Positions 35,764 through 43,969 of a stretch of 64,000 bases of DNA are shown here, in pieces. The notes beneath the pieces were generated by a model. That model was not told where the DNA came from. It saw nothing but the letters and a program-made list of their open reading frames with translations, and made no database searches. This DNA comes from Litorimonas haliclonae (lineage in GTDB: Bacteria > Pseudomonadota > Alphaproteobacteria > Caulobacterales > Maricaulaceae): contig NZ_CBCSCO010000001.1 in the NCBI RefSeq assembly GCF_965138505.1, forward strand, positions 124,001-188,000, read 5' to 3'. The position numbers and the translations under genes were made by a program. Within the stretch, counting starts at the first letter, position 1, and each line of letters opens with the position of its first letter.

Positions 35764-37123
35764 ATGCTGCTTTTTTCTGTCTGGCGCCTAAAACGCGATT
35801 TCGACCTGCCTGTTTGGCTTTATAGAGCGCGTCATCGGCGCGGCGAAATACATCGCGCAACTGCTCGCCTTTCTCGACTTCTGCCACTCCGGCGCTTGTC
35901 GTAATATGCAAAGCTTGGCCGTCGACATAAATTGGCGTTCCCGCGATTAAATCTCTAACGCGGTCAGCCGCGACCAAAGCGTCAGCTTGATTCGTAGTGG
36001 GCATAGCAATCATAAATTCTTCGCCGCCATATCGGCTGACAATATCAATAGCCCGCATATTGGTAACGAGACGGGCGGCCACCTCTTTTAGGATTTGGTC
36101 GCCCATATCATGGCCAAGAATATCGTTGACCCGTTTAAAGTGGTCTATATCGAACACCATAATGGAGAAGACTTCTCCTCGAGTGTCCATAGCGTCAAGC
36201 AAAGGATGAATAGCCCGGTCGAAAAAGCGTCGGTTCCCCAACCCTGTCAAAGGGTCTGAAACAACCATTTCAAGATTTTCGTTAAAGTTTTCTCTCAAGC
36301 TATCAGCATAAAATTTGCGGCGCATACTCGTATTTACGCGTGCTAACATTTCCTGCTTATCAATCGGCCGCATCAAAGTGTCATTCACGCCAATATCATA
36401 GGCCCGGATTAGGCGAGCTTCATCTTCCGGGTCTCCAATCGCCAAAATCGGCGTATCTTGGTTTTCTTCGTTGAATCTCAAGCTGGCGCAGACTCGAAGA
36501 CCGTCAAACTTTTTAGAAACCAAACTAACAATAACCATGTCAATACCGGCTTTGGCCCGACGAATTGCGGTTACGGGATCGGTCTCGATCACCACATTAT
36601 GTAAGGACCTAAGCGGCTCAACAACCCGTTGCGCCCTAAGTTCGCTATCTTCGACCAAAAGAATATTTCCAGACTGACGATTAATCGTATCTAGCATGGA
36701 ACGAGAATTTTGAATTGTTTGCCCCGTGTGATTCAGCAGCTGATCCGTGACCATTTTAAGACGAAGCAAAGACCTCACTCTTGCCATCAGATTAAAGTCG
36801 TCAATGGGTTTGGTGATGAAGTCATCGGCGCCGGCTTCCAGACCCGCTATCCGGTCTTTCGTCTCCTCCAGTGCTGTCACCATAATAATAGGAACATGCC
36901 ATGTTTTGGGGTTTTGCTTAATTTGTCGGCAGGCTTCGAATCCACCAATTCCGGGCATCATGGCGTCCATCAGTATGAGATCCAACGGTTCTTTAGACGC
37001 CAGTTTGACGGCCTCTTCACCACTACGCGCCGTCACCACGCCATAATATTCCGCCTCGAGTTTTACTTCGAGAAGATTCAGGTTTGGAGCCAGGTCATCG
37101 ACAACGAGGATACGCGCAGCCAC
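35762..37123 (-). CDS. pleD: Response regulator with diguanylate cyclase, PleD
   Basis: PleD makes cyclic di-GMP at the stalked pole and drives the swarmer-to-stalked transition. The 453-residue protein has receiver 1 (residues 1-120, LILMDAMMPGIGG with phosphoacceptor Asp, KPIDDF Lys), a degenerate adaptor receiver 2 (about 150-270), and a GGDEF domain (about 290-450). The active-site loop is RYGGEEF, preceded by the inhibitory site RAID five residues before it, so product feedback is expected. It lies 15 bp downstream of divK, as in Caulobacter, and probably shares its transcript. Confidence 0.96.
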   Translation of the reverse strand: MAARILVVDDLAPNLNLLEVKLEAEYYGVVTARSGEEAVKLASKEPLDLILMDAMMPGIGGFEACRQIKQNPKTWHVPIIMVTALEETKDRIAGLEAGADDFITKPIDDFNLMARVRSLLRLKMVTDQLLNHTGQTIQNSRSMLDTINRQSGNILLVEDSELRAQRVVEPLRSLHNVVIETDPVTAIRRAKAGIDMVIVSLVSKKFDGLRVCASLRFNEENQDTPILAIGDPEDEARLIRAYDIGVNDTLMRPIDKQEMLARVNTSMRRKFYADSLRENFNENLEMVVSDPLTGLGNRRFFDRAIHPLLDAMDTRGEVFSIMVFDIDHFKRVNDILGHDMGDQILKEVAARLVTNMRAIDIVSRYGGEEFMIAMPTTNQADALVAADRVRDLIAGTPIYVDGQALHITTSAGVAEVEKGEQLRDVFRRADDALYKAKQAGRNRVLGARQKKAA

Positions 37124-37138
37124 AGTAGTTCCCCCCGA

Positions 37139-37510
37139 CTATGCCGGTTCTACAAATTTTCGAATAGTTGCCAGAAAGGACGAAACGGTAATCGGTTTGG
37201 CGATATAGGCTTCGCACCCACCGTCACGAATACGTTTTTCATCCCCCTTCATGGCAAAAGCCGTCACGGCAATAACAGGTATGTCTGACAGGGCTTTATC
37301 ATCCTTGATCCATTTTGTGACTTCGAGCCCGGAGACCTCTGGTAGTTGTATATCCATCAGGATAAGATCCGGTTTAAAGGATTTGGCCATTGAAATCGCC
37401 TTTAACCCTTCGCGCGTCTGTTTGGTTTCATAACCATGCGCATCGAGCAGGTCTGCGAAAAGCTTCATGTTAAGCTCGTTATCTTCAACAATGAGGACTT
37501 TTTTTGGCAT
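37139..37510 (-). CDS. divK: Cell-cycle response regulator DivK
   Basis: DivK is a single-domain receiver that switches the PleC/DivJ/DivL-CckA pathway and thus CtrA activity. The 123-residue product starts MPKKVLIVEDNELNMKLF, with acidic pocket Glu9-Asp10, phosphoacceptor Asp53 (LILMDIQLPE, the same number as in Caulobacter), Thr near 83 (VTAFAMKGD) and Lys near 105 (AKPITV). The frame is open upstream to 37663, but ATG 37510 gives the canonical DivK start. A dinB gene with its LexA box diverges from the same spacer. Confidence 0.95.
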   Translation of the reverse strand: MPKKVLIVEDNELNMKLFADLLDAHGYETKQTREGLKAISMAKSFKPDLILMDIQLPEVSGLEVTKWIKDDKALSDIPVIAVTAFAMKGDEKRIRDGGCEAYIAKPITVSSFLATIRKFVEPA

Positions 37511-37657
37511 GATTTTCAGCATTGTTCCCAATTCACCAACAGCGCAGACTTTATGTCTGCTTTTCTCTATTTGATAGCTCTTATATGGCAGACTATCCTT
37601 AATTAAGCGTATGTCAGAGCTTAGGAGTAGATTAACCATGCTGTCTCTGATAAGAAG

Positions 37658-37672
37658 GAACATAAACAGAAC
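37658..37672 (+). promoter_or_regulatory. LexA (SOS) box before dinB
   Basis: GAAC-ATAAACA-GAAC is an exact GAAC-N7-GAAC site, the alphaproteobacterial LexA operator, ending 20 bp before the dinB start. Confidence 0.8.
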
Positions 37673-37692
37673 ATTCTAAGGATTCGTAAAGA

Positions 37693-39042
37693 ATGTCAGT
37701 TCAAAACACCCTTTCCGAAGTCATGACGCTCTGCCGTGAGTGCGGGAGTGAGTTTGCGGGCCGTTCATCCAAATGCCGGAATTGTGGGGGTTCCCGCTTA
37801 TTAAGTCATTCAGAGCTCGGTAGTTTATCTATTGCTCATGTAGATTGTGATGCGTTTTACTGCTCTGTCGAGAAAAGAGATAATCCCGAGCTGGCCAATC
37901 GACCCGTTATTGTCGGAGGCGGCCAGAGAGGCGTCGTCTCAGCCGCTTGCTATCACGCCCGAATTTACGGCGTCCGCTCGGCTATGCCTATGTTCAAAGC
38001 CTTAAAGCTCTGTCCTGACGCTGTCGTTGTGCGAGGCAGTATGAAAAAATACGCGTATGAAGGCGGCAGAATCCGAGACATGATGCGCAATTTGACTCCC
38101 ATCGTCGAACCCCTCTCCATAGACGAAGCTTTTTTAGACTTAAGCGGCACCCAACGACTGCATGGCCTTTCGCCCGCACAAAGCCTCGTCCAATTGCAAA
38201 AACGAATATTTTCAGAAATTGGCGTGACTGTCTCCGTTGGCTTATCTTATAATAAATTTCTAGCTAAAACTGCCTCTGACTTAGACAAGCCACATGGCTT
38301 TGCTGTTCTAGGGAAGAGTGACGCTCTCGATTTTTTAGCAGACAAGCCCGTCGGATTTATATTTGGGATTGGCCCGGCTTTCGCCAGTAAACTAGAAAAA
38401 AGCGGTTTGAGGACAATAGCCGACATACGCAAACTTTCCGATAAGGAAATGGCAATACGCTATGGTGACCACGGTTTGCGCCTAGCAAGACTGGCAAGAG
38501 CAGAAGATGACAGGAAAGTTCAGACGCACTCTGAGAGAAAATCCGTCTCGGCTGAGACAACCTTCGACAGAGACATCAGGGACATTGAGGATTTAAAGGA
38601 TAAGCTTTGGCAAGTATGTCTGAAGACGGCCGACCGGTCGAAGGCAAAAAACCTCGCAGGGCAAGTTGTTACGCTAAAACTCAAAACGGCGAACTTTAAG
38701 TCCATAACGCGGCGGCGAACTCTTTCCCAACCTGTACAATTGGCAGACGTTATATTTCGGGCTCTTGAACCTCTTCTAATATCTGAAGCAGATGGAACGT
38801 CTTTTCGCTTAATCGGGGCCGGCATCTCCGCCCTGTCGGCCCCGGTAGGCGACTCTGCAGACCTTTTGGACCCTTTGGCGACAAAAAGAGGACAAGCTGA
38901 ACGGGCGAGCGACAAGGCGCGGGAAAAATTCGGTTCTGATGCCATAGTCACAGGCCGAGGGTTTCGTTTAAACCAAGCCCAAAAACACGCGGCCTCCACA
39001 GCTGAAAGCCTACCTGCAAAAATTCAAGTTGACGAAAACTGA
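37693..39042 (+). CDS. dinB: DNA polymerase IV (translesion synthesis)
   Basis: The 449-residue Y-family polymerase has an alphaproteobacterial N-terminal extension containing a four-Cys ribbon (CRECGSEFAGRSSKCRNCGG, residues 11-30). The core begins IAHVDCDAFYCSVEKRDNP and continues with catalytic PLSIDEAFLDLSG. The little-finger region lies at about 300-400. The C-terminus ends Gln/Ala-rich without an obvious beta-clamp motif. SOS control by the upstream LexA box fits its role at damaged templates. Its last 19 bp overlap the convergent membrane-protein gene. Confidence 0.95.
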   Translation: MSVQNTLSEVMTLCRECGSEFAGRSSKCRNCGGSRLLSHSELGSLSIAHVDCDAFYCSVEKRDNPELANRPVIVGGGQRGVVSAACYHARIYGVRSAMPMFKALKLCPDAVVVRGSMKKYAYEGGRIRDMMRNLTPIVEPLSIDEAFLDLSGTQRLHGLSPAQSLVQLQKRIFSEIGVTVSVGLSYNKFLAKTASDLDKPHGFAVLGKSDALDFLADKPVGFIFGIGPAFASKLEKSGLRTIADIRKLSDKEMAIRYGDHGLRLARLARAEDDRKVQTHSERKSVSAETTFDRDIRDIEDLKDKLWQVCLKTADRSKAKNLAGQVVTLKLKTANFKSITRRRTLSQPVQLADVIFRALEPLLISEADGTSFRLIGAGISALSAPVGDSADLLDPLATKRGQAERASDKAREKFGSDAIVTGRGFRLNQAQKHAASTAESLPAKIQVDEN

Positions 39043-39731
39043 TCCACCTTAAAGTCGCGTCCGGCCTCTATCCAATGAATAGCTACGGACAAAGCAAAAA
39101 ATGTGATGAGGCCAGAGATTCCCAGAGAAACACCTTGCGGCTGGGACGCGGGATCAAATGTTCCGTTTTGAAACTGCAATCCCGGCAAAGTGATTACGAC
39201 AAACTGCATGCCGCACATCAGTATAAACAAAACCCAAGGCGCTATTTTATATAGTTTTCGACGGGGCACCGTCGCCCTTACCCAGTAAAGAAACCCAATA
39301 AAGAGGAGGCCAATTTCCAATACATAGGCAAGCCAAGGAAAGTTCCAGAAACCCAATCCGTAGGCTTCCTCTGCGCTTGGGTAGAGCGGAAGATCCGGCC
39401 TATGAACGACAAAGTCCAATAACCAATGCGAAAAAACCAGGCTCGAAATTACCCAGAAAGCCTTCCACCCCGACGGCTTTTTCCACCACATGAAGGCAAG
39501 GCCCGCAAATCCGGAAACGAGAATTGAGGTCAATAGCGAATGCGACCATGGAATATTAAATATCGGCTCTCCGTTTTCAATGAGAGAGCCTTCCAGTCCA
39601 AATATAGCCAAAATGCAAAAGACGATATCTATAACCTGAACCGCAAGAAAAGCTTCCCACAGCTTTATCGGCGCTTCTTTCTTCTCCCTGCGGCCTAACC
39701 AGACAGCGGGCGCATAGTGGCCCATAAACAT
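39024..39731 (-). CDS. Multi-pass membrane protein with conserved His motifs
   Basis: The 235-residue protein has about six hydrophobic segments. It belongs to a group of small bacterial membrane proteins with MFMGHYAPAVWLG at the start, IPWSHSLLTSI in the middle, and FSHWLLDFVVHRPDLPL. The repeated GH/SHS/SHW-D-HR histidines resemble the YdjM-like membrane-bound metal-dependent hydrolase family, so a metal site is plausible. No substrate can be proposed. It follows the thioredoxin-like gene with a 1-bp overlap, so both are co-transcribed. Confidence 0.75.
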   Translation of the reverse strand: MFMGHYAPAVWLGRREKKEAPIKLWEAFLAVQVIDIVFCILAIFGLEGSLIENGEPIFNIPWSHSLLTSILVSGFAGLAFMWWKKPSGWKAFWVISSLVFSHWLLDFVVHRPDLPLYPSAEEAYGLGFWNFPWLAYVLEIGLLFIGFLYWVRATVPRRKLYKIAPWVLFILMCGMQFVVITLPGLQFQNGTFDPASQPQGVSLGISGLITFFALSVAIHWIEAGRDFKVDQFSST

Positions 39732-40282
39732 TACGGTTGCGTGGCTTTCATCGCATAGCGTTCAAAGTAATCGAAGATTTCATTTTCGCTCCGACTCGCC
39801 GCGTTCCGCCATGTTGGAGCTTCCTTAGAATTTAAGAGTGTTCCCGTTCCGTCTATGATCAAAACAGTCGGCGTTCCCGGTGTCCCGTCCAGTCCAAACC
39901 GTTTGGCTATATCCTGATTTTTATTCTTTTGACCGACATCTACGTATTCAAGAATATAGGACGCCCGTATCATATCTTTAAATCTCGGCGTTTCCAAATG
40001 CGTCGCAAGAGACCGGCTATCATGGCACCAGTTTGCCCCCATGACGATCAGAGCTTTCTTCCCGCTCCTTGCCGCTTCTATGATAGCGGCATCAACTTTC
40101 TTGCTGTCATTTCGGCGATTATAAAAAGGGAGGACTTCACCGTGGTCATCACGGGGAAACGATGTGTCGCCAGCTGTGCTTTCTTGTAAGGCACTCGATA
40201 CAGAAGAAGCCTCAGACGTGGAGCACGCTGAAAAGGTCAGAGTGAAAAGTGAAATAAAAAAACACGTAAAAAGAGATTTCAT
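39731..40282 (-). CDS. Thioredoxin-fold lipoprotein with a single-Cys active site
   Basis: The 183-residue product has a lipoprotein signal (residues 1-20, LTFSAC with Cys20 lipobox), then a thioredoxin-like domain (about 75-180). The active-site region reads ANWCHDSRSL: one Cys, with Ser where the second Cys of CXXC is expected. The cis-Pro loop GTPGTPTVLIID is present. It therefore cannot do ordinary dithiol exchange. Monothiol or non-redox binding roles are possible. It is coupled to the following membrane-protein gene. Confidence 0.75.
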   Translation of the reverse strand: MKSLFTCFFISLFTLTFSACSTSEASSVSSALQESTAGDTSFPRDDHGEVLPFYNRRNDSKKVDAAIIEAARSGKKALIVMGANWCHDSRSLATHLETPRFKDMIRASYILEYVDVGQKNKNQDIAKRFGLDGTPGTPTVLIIDGTGTLLNSKEAPTWRNAASRSENEIFDYFERYAMKATQP

Positions 40283-40353
40283 ATTTTAGCTTACCACAGC
40301 TTCTCGTTTTAGAAACAGTTTTGCGGGTTTTTAGAATATTGAATAATTGCCAA

Positions 40354-40379
40354 TAAAAAAGGCCCCGTAAAGGAGCCTT
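40354..40379 (-). terminator. Rho-independent terminator of cspA
   Basis: On the minus strand GGCTCC-TTTAC-GGGGCC (with flanking AA/TT pairs) is followed by at least six T residues, 27 bp after the cold-shock gene. Confidence 0.85.
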
Positions 40380-40405
40380 CCATAGTCTGATTTTAAGGCT
40401 AGGCC

Positions 40406-40627
40406 TTATGCCATTGAAAGATTTTCAACAGCTGTTTTGCCTGTCCGCTCATTTTTAGCGGTATCAAACATCACTTTGTCACCTTCGTTGAGACCTTGAA
40501 GGCCACCACGGTGAAGGGCTGTGATGTGAACAAATACGTCTTCACCACCAGCATCTGGCTGGATAAAGCCGAAGCCTTTTGTTGTATTAAAGAACTTAAC
40601 TGTTCCGGCTTGCATTGCGTCTGACAT
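40406..40627 (-). CDS. cspA: Cold-shock domain protein
   Basis: The 73-residue single cold-shock domain carries RNP1 KGFGFIQP and RNP2 DVFVHITAL. It binds single-stranded nucleic acid as an RNA chaperone. AAAGGA lies 7 bases ahead of the start. The 240-bp upstream spacer holds a GTTGTCC / GGACAAC hairpin (40658-40676), and long structured leaders are typical of cold-inducible csp genes, but induction is inferred. A broken relative lies at 45.1-45.2 kb. Confidence 0.93.
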   Translation of the reverse strand: MSDAMQAGTVKFFNTTKGFGFIQPDAGGEDVFVHITALHRGGLQGLNEGDKVMFDTAKNERTGKTAVENLSMA

Positions 40628-40869
40628 GGGTAATTCCTTTCACGTCATTTCTTTACGTTGTCCACAGCGGACAACTTTTACTCGGAGAAGGGAAATTACT
40701 GCGTACTCAATGTGGCGTTAGATCAGCGCGCCATCAATAGCCGAATAGTCTGGCCGTCTTCGATATGGCGCGTATGGGCGTCACCAACAGGGAAATCAAG
40801 TGAATGTTTCGTGATTTTTTTAAAACCTACCGAGCAAATTTCACAATATCGGGTCTGACAAAGACCTGA

Positions 40870-41241
40870 TTACGCCCTTAAATTATCGAATGTAATCTCA
40901 TCATAATAGTCCCGAAAATTCATGATAATCCGGTCAGATGCAGAAATTTCATCTCCTGAACTTTCAACTGTCGTCATATACCAGAAATCTAAAAGAGCTT
41001 TAAGGTCCTGCTTACTTCTTAGGATGATTTTGCCGGATGATTTGAGAATGTTATCCTGTAGCTGATGAAGCTCTTCTTCTAAAGTTTCAACAGCTTGGTC
41101 TTGCGCACTGTCTCCAACGGACTTGTAATCCGCACATTCTTTCAAGCGCTTTGTAACGTCGTCGTAAAGAGTAATTAAATCACGAATGCCTTCGGGTAGT
41201 GAAAATTTGTCCAATCCCTTTTGGGTAACAACTCTTTTCAT
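40870..41241 (-). CDS. Hypothetical acidic helical protein
   Basis: The 123-residue cytosolic product is rich in Asp, Glu and Lys, with a probable coiled-coil segment (about residues 48-72, QAVETLEEELHQLQDNILK). The C-terminal part, SASDRIIMNFRDYYDEITF, looks conserved, but I do not recognise the family. The codon pattern and ordered composition support a real gene. It is not closely linked to cspA (242-bp spacer), and nothing in the flanks reveals a role. Confidence 0.65.
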   Translation of the reverse strand: MKRVVTQKGLDKFSLPEGIRDLITLYDDVTKRLKECADYKSVGDSAQDQAVETLEEELHQLQDNILKSSGKIILRSKQDLKALLDFWYMTTVESSGDEISASDRIIMNFRDYYDEITFDNLRA

Positions 41242-41313
41242 ACTTTGCCCTCATGAGTGAACGGCGCTCATTTACGCCCTATTACTGACAAAAAACTCAA
41301 TAACAGGTCAACC

Positions 41314-41556
41314 CTACAAACGGAGGGTAAAGCCTGGAGGAGATGTAACTCTATCAAAAACCGTTTTGGGCCCTTCAATCGTAACGGTGGTTCTTCGACC
41401 CTCTTTGTCGTTCTCAGCCAAACTGCTTCATCCATCGTCAAGCCGCTCACTCTTATTCGTTTCATACCGAGCGCGCTTATTACGCCCCGCGCCTCCACCC
41501 ATTTCCACATAAGGCTTTACTGGTTTGAAAAGGGAGGGCGTCTGGATTAGCCACAT
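41314..41556 (-). pseudogene. Small protein-like frame with internal TGA (41430-41428)
   Basis: Read on the minus strand from ATG 41556, the frame gives 42 residues (MWLIQTPSLFKPVKPYVEMG ... SERLDDG), then TGA, then 37 more residues in the same frame (SSLAENDKEGRRTTVTIEG ... GFTLRL) to TAG. Both halves look protein-like, and the TGA lies where Trp (TGG) would fit. It could be a small gene broken by one nonsense change, two tiny genes, or chance. No ribosome site stands out. The remaining 41242-41683 spacer shows nothing else convincing. Confidence 0.35.
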
Positions 41557-41683
41557 AGCAGAATATTGGATTTTACTCCCATCAAACAAGAACAACCGTC
41601 GAACATAATAAGGATATGCTTTGCGTTACCTCAAAAGCTAAACTCGGAACCTCTCTAATTTCCAACCAAAACGGGAGAACATC

Positions 41684-42871
41684 ATGAAAAATATTGTATT
41701 GGCCTTTAGCGCAGCATTAGCGCTTACCGCGTGCTCAACGCAAAGCGGGACCAAGCAAGCTCAACCGGTTCCAGTTGAAAAAAATCAGCCTTCTCCTCAA
41801 TCAGATGCGGCGCGACATACGAAAATGCCAGTCCTGGTTCAGGCTGACGGAACCTATTCAACAGTTCCGATTGAGAAAGATACCGTCGTTGTCAAGGTCC
41901 TTCAGACGACCGTGGATTCACTTGGAGACTTCCCAACAGTCAAAGATGGTCTCAATCACAATTTGAAACATATGGAAGAAATGGCCGATAAAGCCTGCAA
42001 TACAGGAAAAAAACCGGATTTTTTACTGTATCATGAATTCCCTCTGACGGGTTATTCCTCCGGCTCAAGAGCCGAAAAGCTAAACTTTACAGTTGAAGTG
42101 CCCGGCCCGGAAACGGAGCGCCTCGGTAAAATTGCCAAAGCCTGTGACACCTATATTGTATTCGGGACTTACGCGACGGACGCCGACTGGCCCAACCATA
42201 TTCTATCAGTTAATGCCGTTATTGGCCGAGACGGCGCATTGAAAAAAGCGTTTTGGAAATCGCGCAATATTAAACGTATTTACGAAGACCGCGAAATCAT
42301 GACAACAACCATTGAGGCTGTCCGAGATAAGTATCGTGAGAAATACGGCGCAGAGGAAGAATTCCCCATTTTGCAGACTGAATTCGGCAATATCGCGGTT
42401 TCTACCGTGCAAAATGATCCTTTTATTTTTGCTGCCTTCGCCATGCGAGGCGCGGAAATTATGATCCGCACGGCGACTTTGTTTAATGACTTTGATGTCC
42501 AAGCCACAGCCGCGCAAAACAATTTCTACTCAACCATGACGAATATTGCCTTTGATATCCCGGGGTATAATGCTGGAGAAAGTATAATTGTCGGCCCCAA
42601 TGGACATCTTCTAGCTAAATCCGAGAGCAAAACTGAAGACGACATTATCGAAGCCGAAATTCCTATTAAAGAATTCCGCAAAGGCAGACGAATTCCCAAT
42701 TTTGCCTACGAAATGACCACCCCAGTTATGGATCAATACGTGCAGGAGTTTCCAATCAACCATCTGGACATTGCCAGCGAAGATTTACCTCAAACAGGGG
42801 CAGAGATGAAAGAATTGATGGAAGGGGTTTCCCGTTTTAGCGGCAACAAAACCCAAGACCTATCACGGTAA
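41684..42871 (+). CDS. Nitrilase-superfamily lipoprotein lacking the catalytic Cys
   Basis: The 395-residue product has a lipoprotein signal (LALTACSTQ, lipidated Cys17), a Gln/Pro-rich linker and a carbon-nitrogen hydrolase domain (about residues 65-345). Glu118 (LLYHEFPLTGYS) and Lys192 (FWKSRNIKR) fit two members of the Glu-Lys-Cys triad. Where the nucleophile of the ICYD motif belongs, this protein has Ser240 (GNIAVSTVQND), judged by its 16-residue distance to the following GAE. It may be a non-catalytic binding protein or use another nucleophile. It stands alone between spacers with its own GGGAG ribosome site. Confidence 0.8.
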   Translation: MKNIVLAFSAALALTACSTQSGTKQAQPVPVEKNQPSPQSDAARHTKMPVLVQADGTYSTVPIEKDTVVVKVLQTTVDSLGDFPTVKDGLNHNLKHMEEMADKACNTGKKPDFLLYHEFPLTGYSSGSRAEKLNFTVEVPGPETERLGKIAKACDTYIVFGTYATDADWPNHILSVNAVIGRDGALKKAFWKSRNIKRIYEDREIMTTTIEAVRDKYREKYGAEEEFPILQTEFGNIAVSTVQNDPFIFAAFAMRGAEIMIRTATLFNDFDVQATAAQNNFYSTMTNIAFDIPGYNAGESIIVGPNGHLLAKSESKTEDDIIEAEIPIKEFRKGRRIPNFAYEMTTPVMDQYVQEFPINHLDIASEDLPQTGAEMKELMEGVSRFSGNKTQDLSR

Positions 42872-42991
42872 TCCTGCATCTTCCTACCCTCAAACATCTC
42901 TTCAGTTTGGGGGGCATTTCTCTGATTGCTTTTCGGTCAAAGGGCTCATATAGGCGCGGCGAAATTTTGCGCTTTTACTTGGGACGTCTCC

Positions 42992-43381
42992 ATGTCTTCT
43001 TCAGCTCTCTCTTTAACGGAAATAGTCGGATTCTGCGCCGCTATTATGACAACACTCTCCTTTGTACCGCAAATCGTGTTGATTATCCGCACGCGCCGAA
43101 CCTCGGGTATCTCTCTGCTGATGTATTCAATTTATGTCGTCGGAATCGTGATGTGGTTTGCTTACGGCGTTATGACCGGATCTCTGCCGCTTATTTTGTC
43201 CCAAACTGTAACCCTTGTGATTACAGGCTCCATTCTCTTCATCGCAGCCAGAGAGCGCTTATCGCGTATGGGAACGCTTCAGTCCCGAGCGCCGGGCGAA
43301 GTGCTGGAACCCTTCCAGAACCCCGATATTATTTACCACCAGGACAACAATGCAGGGACAATAAAATCAGGCATCTCCTAA
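42992..43381 (+). CDS. SemiSWEET-like sugar transporter
   Basis: SemiSWEETs are three-helix half-transporters that dimerise to carry sugars down their gradient. From ATG 42992 (GGGAC ahead) the 129-residue protein has three hydrophobic segments: EIVGFCAAIMTTLSFVPQIV, MYSIYVVGIVMWFAYGVM, and LILSQTVTLVITGSILFIAA. The FVPQ motif and TSGIS(L) loop are the PQ-loop hallmarks. The C-terminal tail of about 35 residues is longer than in minimal SemiSWEETs. The substrate is unknown. Confidence 0.85.
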   Translation: MSSSALSLTEIVGFCAAIMTTLSFVPQIVLIIRTRRTSGISLLMYSIYVVGIVMWFAYGVMTGSLPLILSQTVTLVITGSILFIAARERLSRMGTLQSRAPGEVLEPFQNPDIIYHQDNNAGTIKSGIS

Positions 43382-43431
43382 ATTTATCCATAGTCGGGAA
43401 TTCCAGAATAAGCCCTACGCGGGCTCAAAGG

Positions 43432-43869
43432 TCAGGCCGCGGCCAGTATGTCGTCATTTAAATAGGCGGTGGCCATTATCTTTAGCTTGATTGAAGGCGA
43501 AGCTGGCAGCGCGTCTTTGAGGGCGGGCTTTGTTAGGCGACGGACCTTCTCGGTAAATTCAAATTCTTTGCGAAGATTAATCCAAATCGAAAAATCCGAA
43601 AATTCTCTCTGCTCGATAGGACGAGAGGAATGCAGAAAAATAGTCTCAAGCAGAATATCGGAGCTCAGCGCGTGAAAATATTGTTCGACAATAGCCGTCG
43701 GACCTTCAACAACGGCTAAGGCCCGTTTATTATTCGCGAAGACTCGCCCCGTTAGCCCCAATTGCTCAAAAACAGTCACGCTCTGGCAAGCCACTTGATA
43801 CGCCATTTTTGACGTCATTTCGTCGACGCATGTCGGCGAAAAAATATACTGTGACAGCCCCATAGGCAC
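43432..43869 (-). CDS. Degenerate BLUF-fold protein, copy 1
   Basis: The 145-residue product aligns end to end with the neighbouring copy 2 (shared QLGLTGRVFANN, REFSDF/Y, ATAYL) and, more weakly, with the intact BLUF protein at 49.3 kb. Anchored on those, the photocycle residues are lost: Tyr is Phe10, Asn is Phe34, Gln is Ala52, Trp is Phe93. Flavin binding or light response in the usual way is therefore unlikely. The C-terminal 45 residues (KVRRLTKPALKDALP) are shared with copy 2. It lies about 100 bp downstream of copy 2 on the same strand, so this is a tandem duplication. Confidence 0.75.
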   Translation of the reverse strand: MPMGLSQYIFSPTCVDEMTSKMAYQVACQSVTVFEQLGLTGRVFANNKRALAVVEGPTAIVEQYFHALSSDILLETIFLHSSRPIEQREFSDFSIWINLRKEFEFTEKVRRLTKPALKDALPASPSIKLKIMATAYLNDDILAAA

Positions 43870-43969
43870 GCTCTAAGTTAGAGTCATTGAAAGAGGGTTA
43901 GCAGGTAAGGTTAAAATGGATTAATTATATCTTAGATGGCAAACCAGACTGCGGCCACGTATATCCGGA

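Noticed and set aside
41268..41510. 80-codon minus-strand frame
   Set aside because: A different frame over the same DNA gives more protein-like residues; this frame looks like its shadow.
43890..43925. CtrA box upstream of BLUF-like copy 1 (TTAAAATGGATTAA)
   Set aside because: The spacer is 6 bases, not 7.
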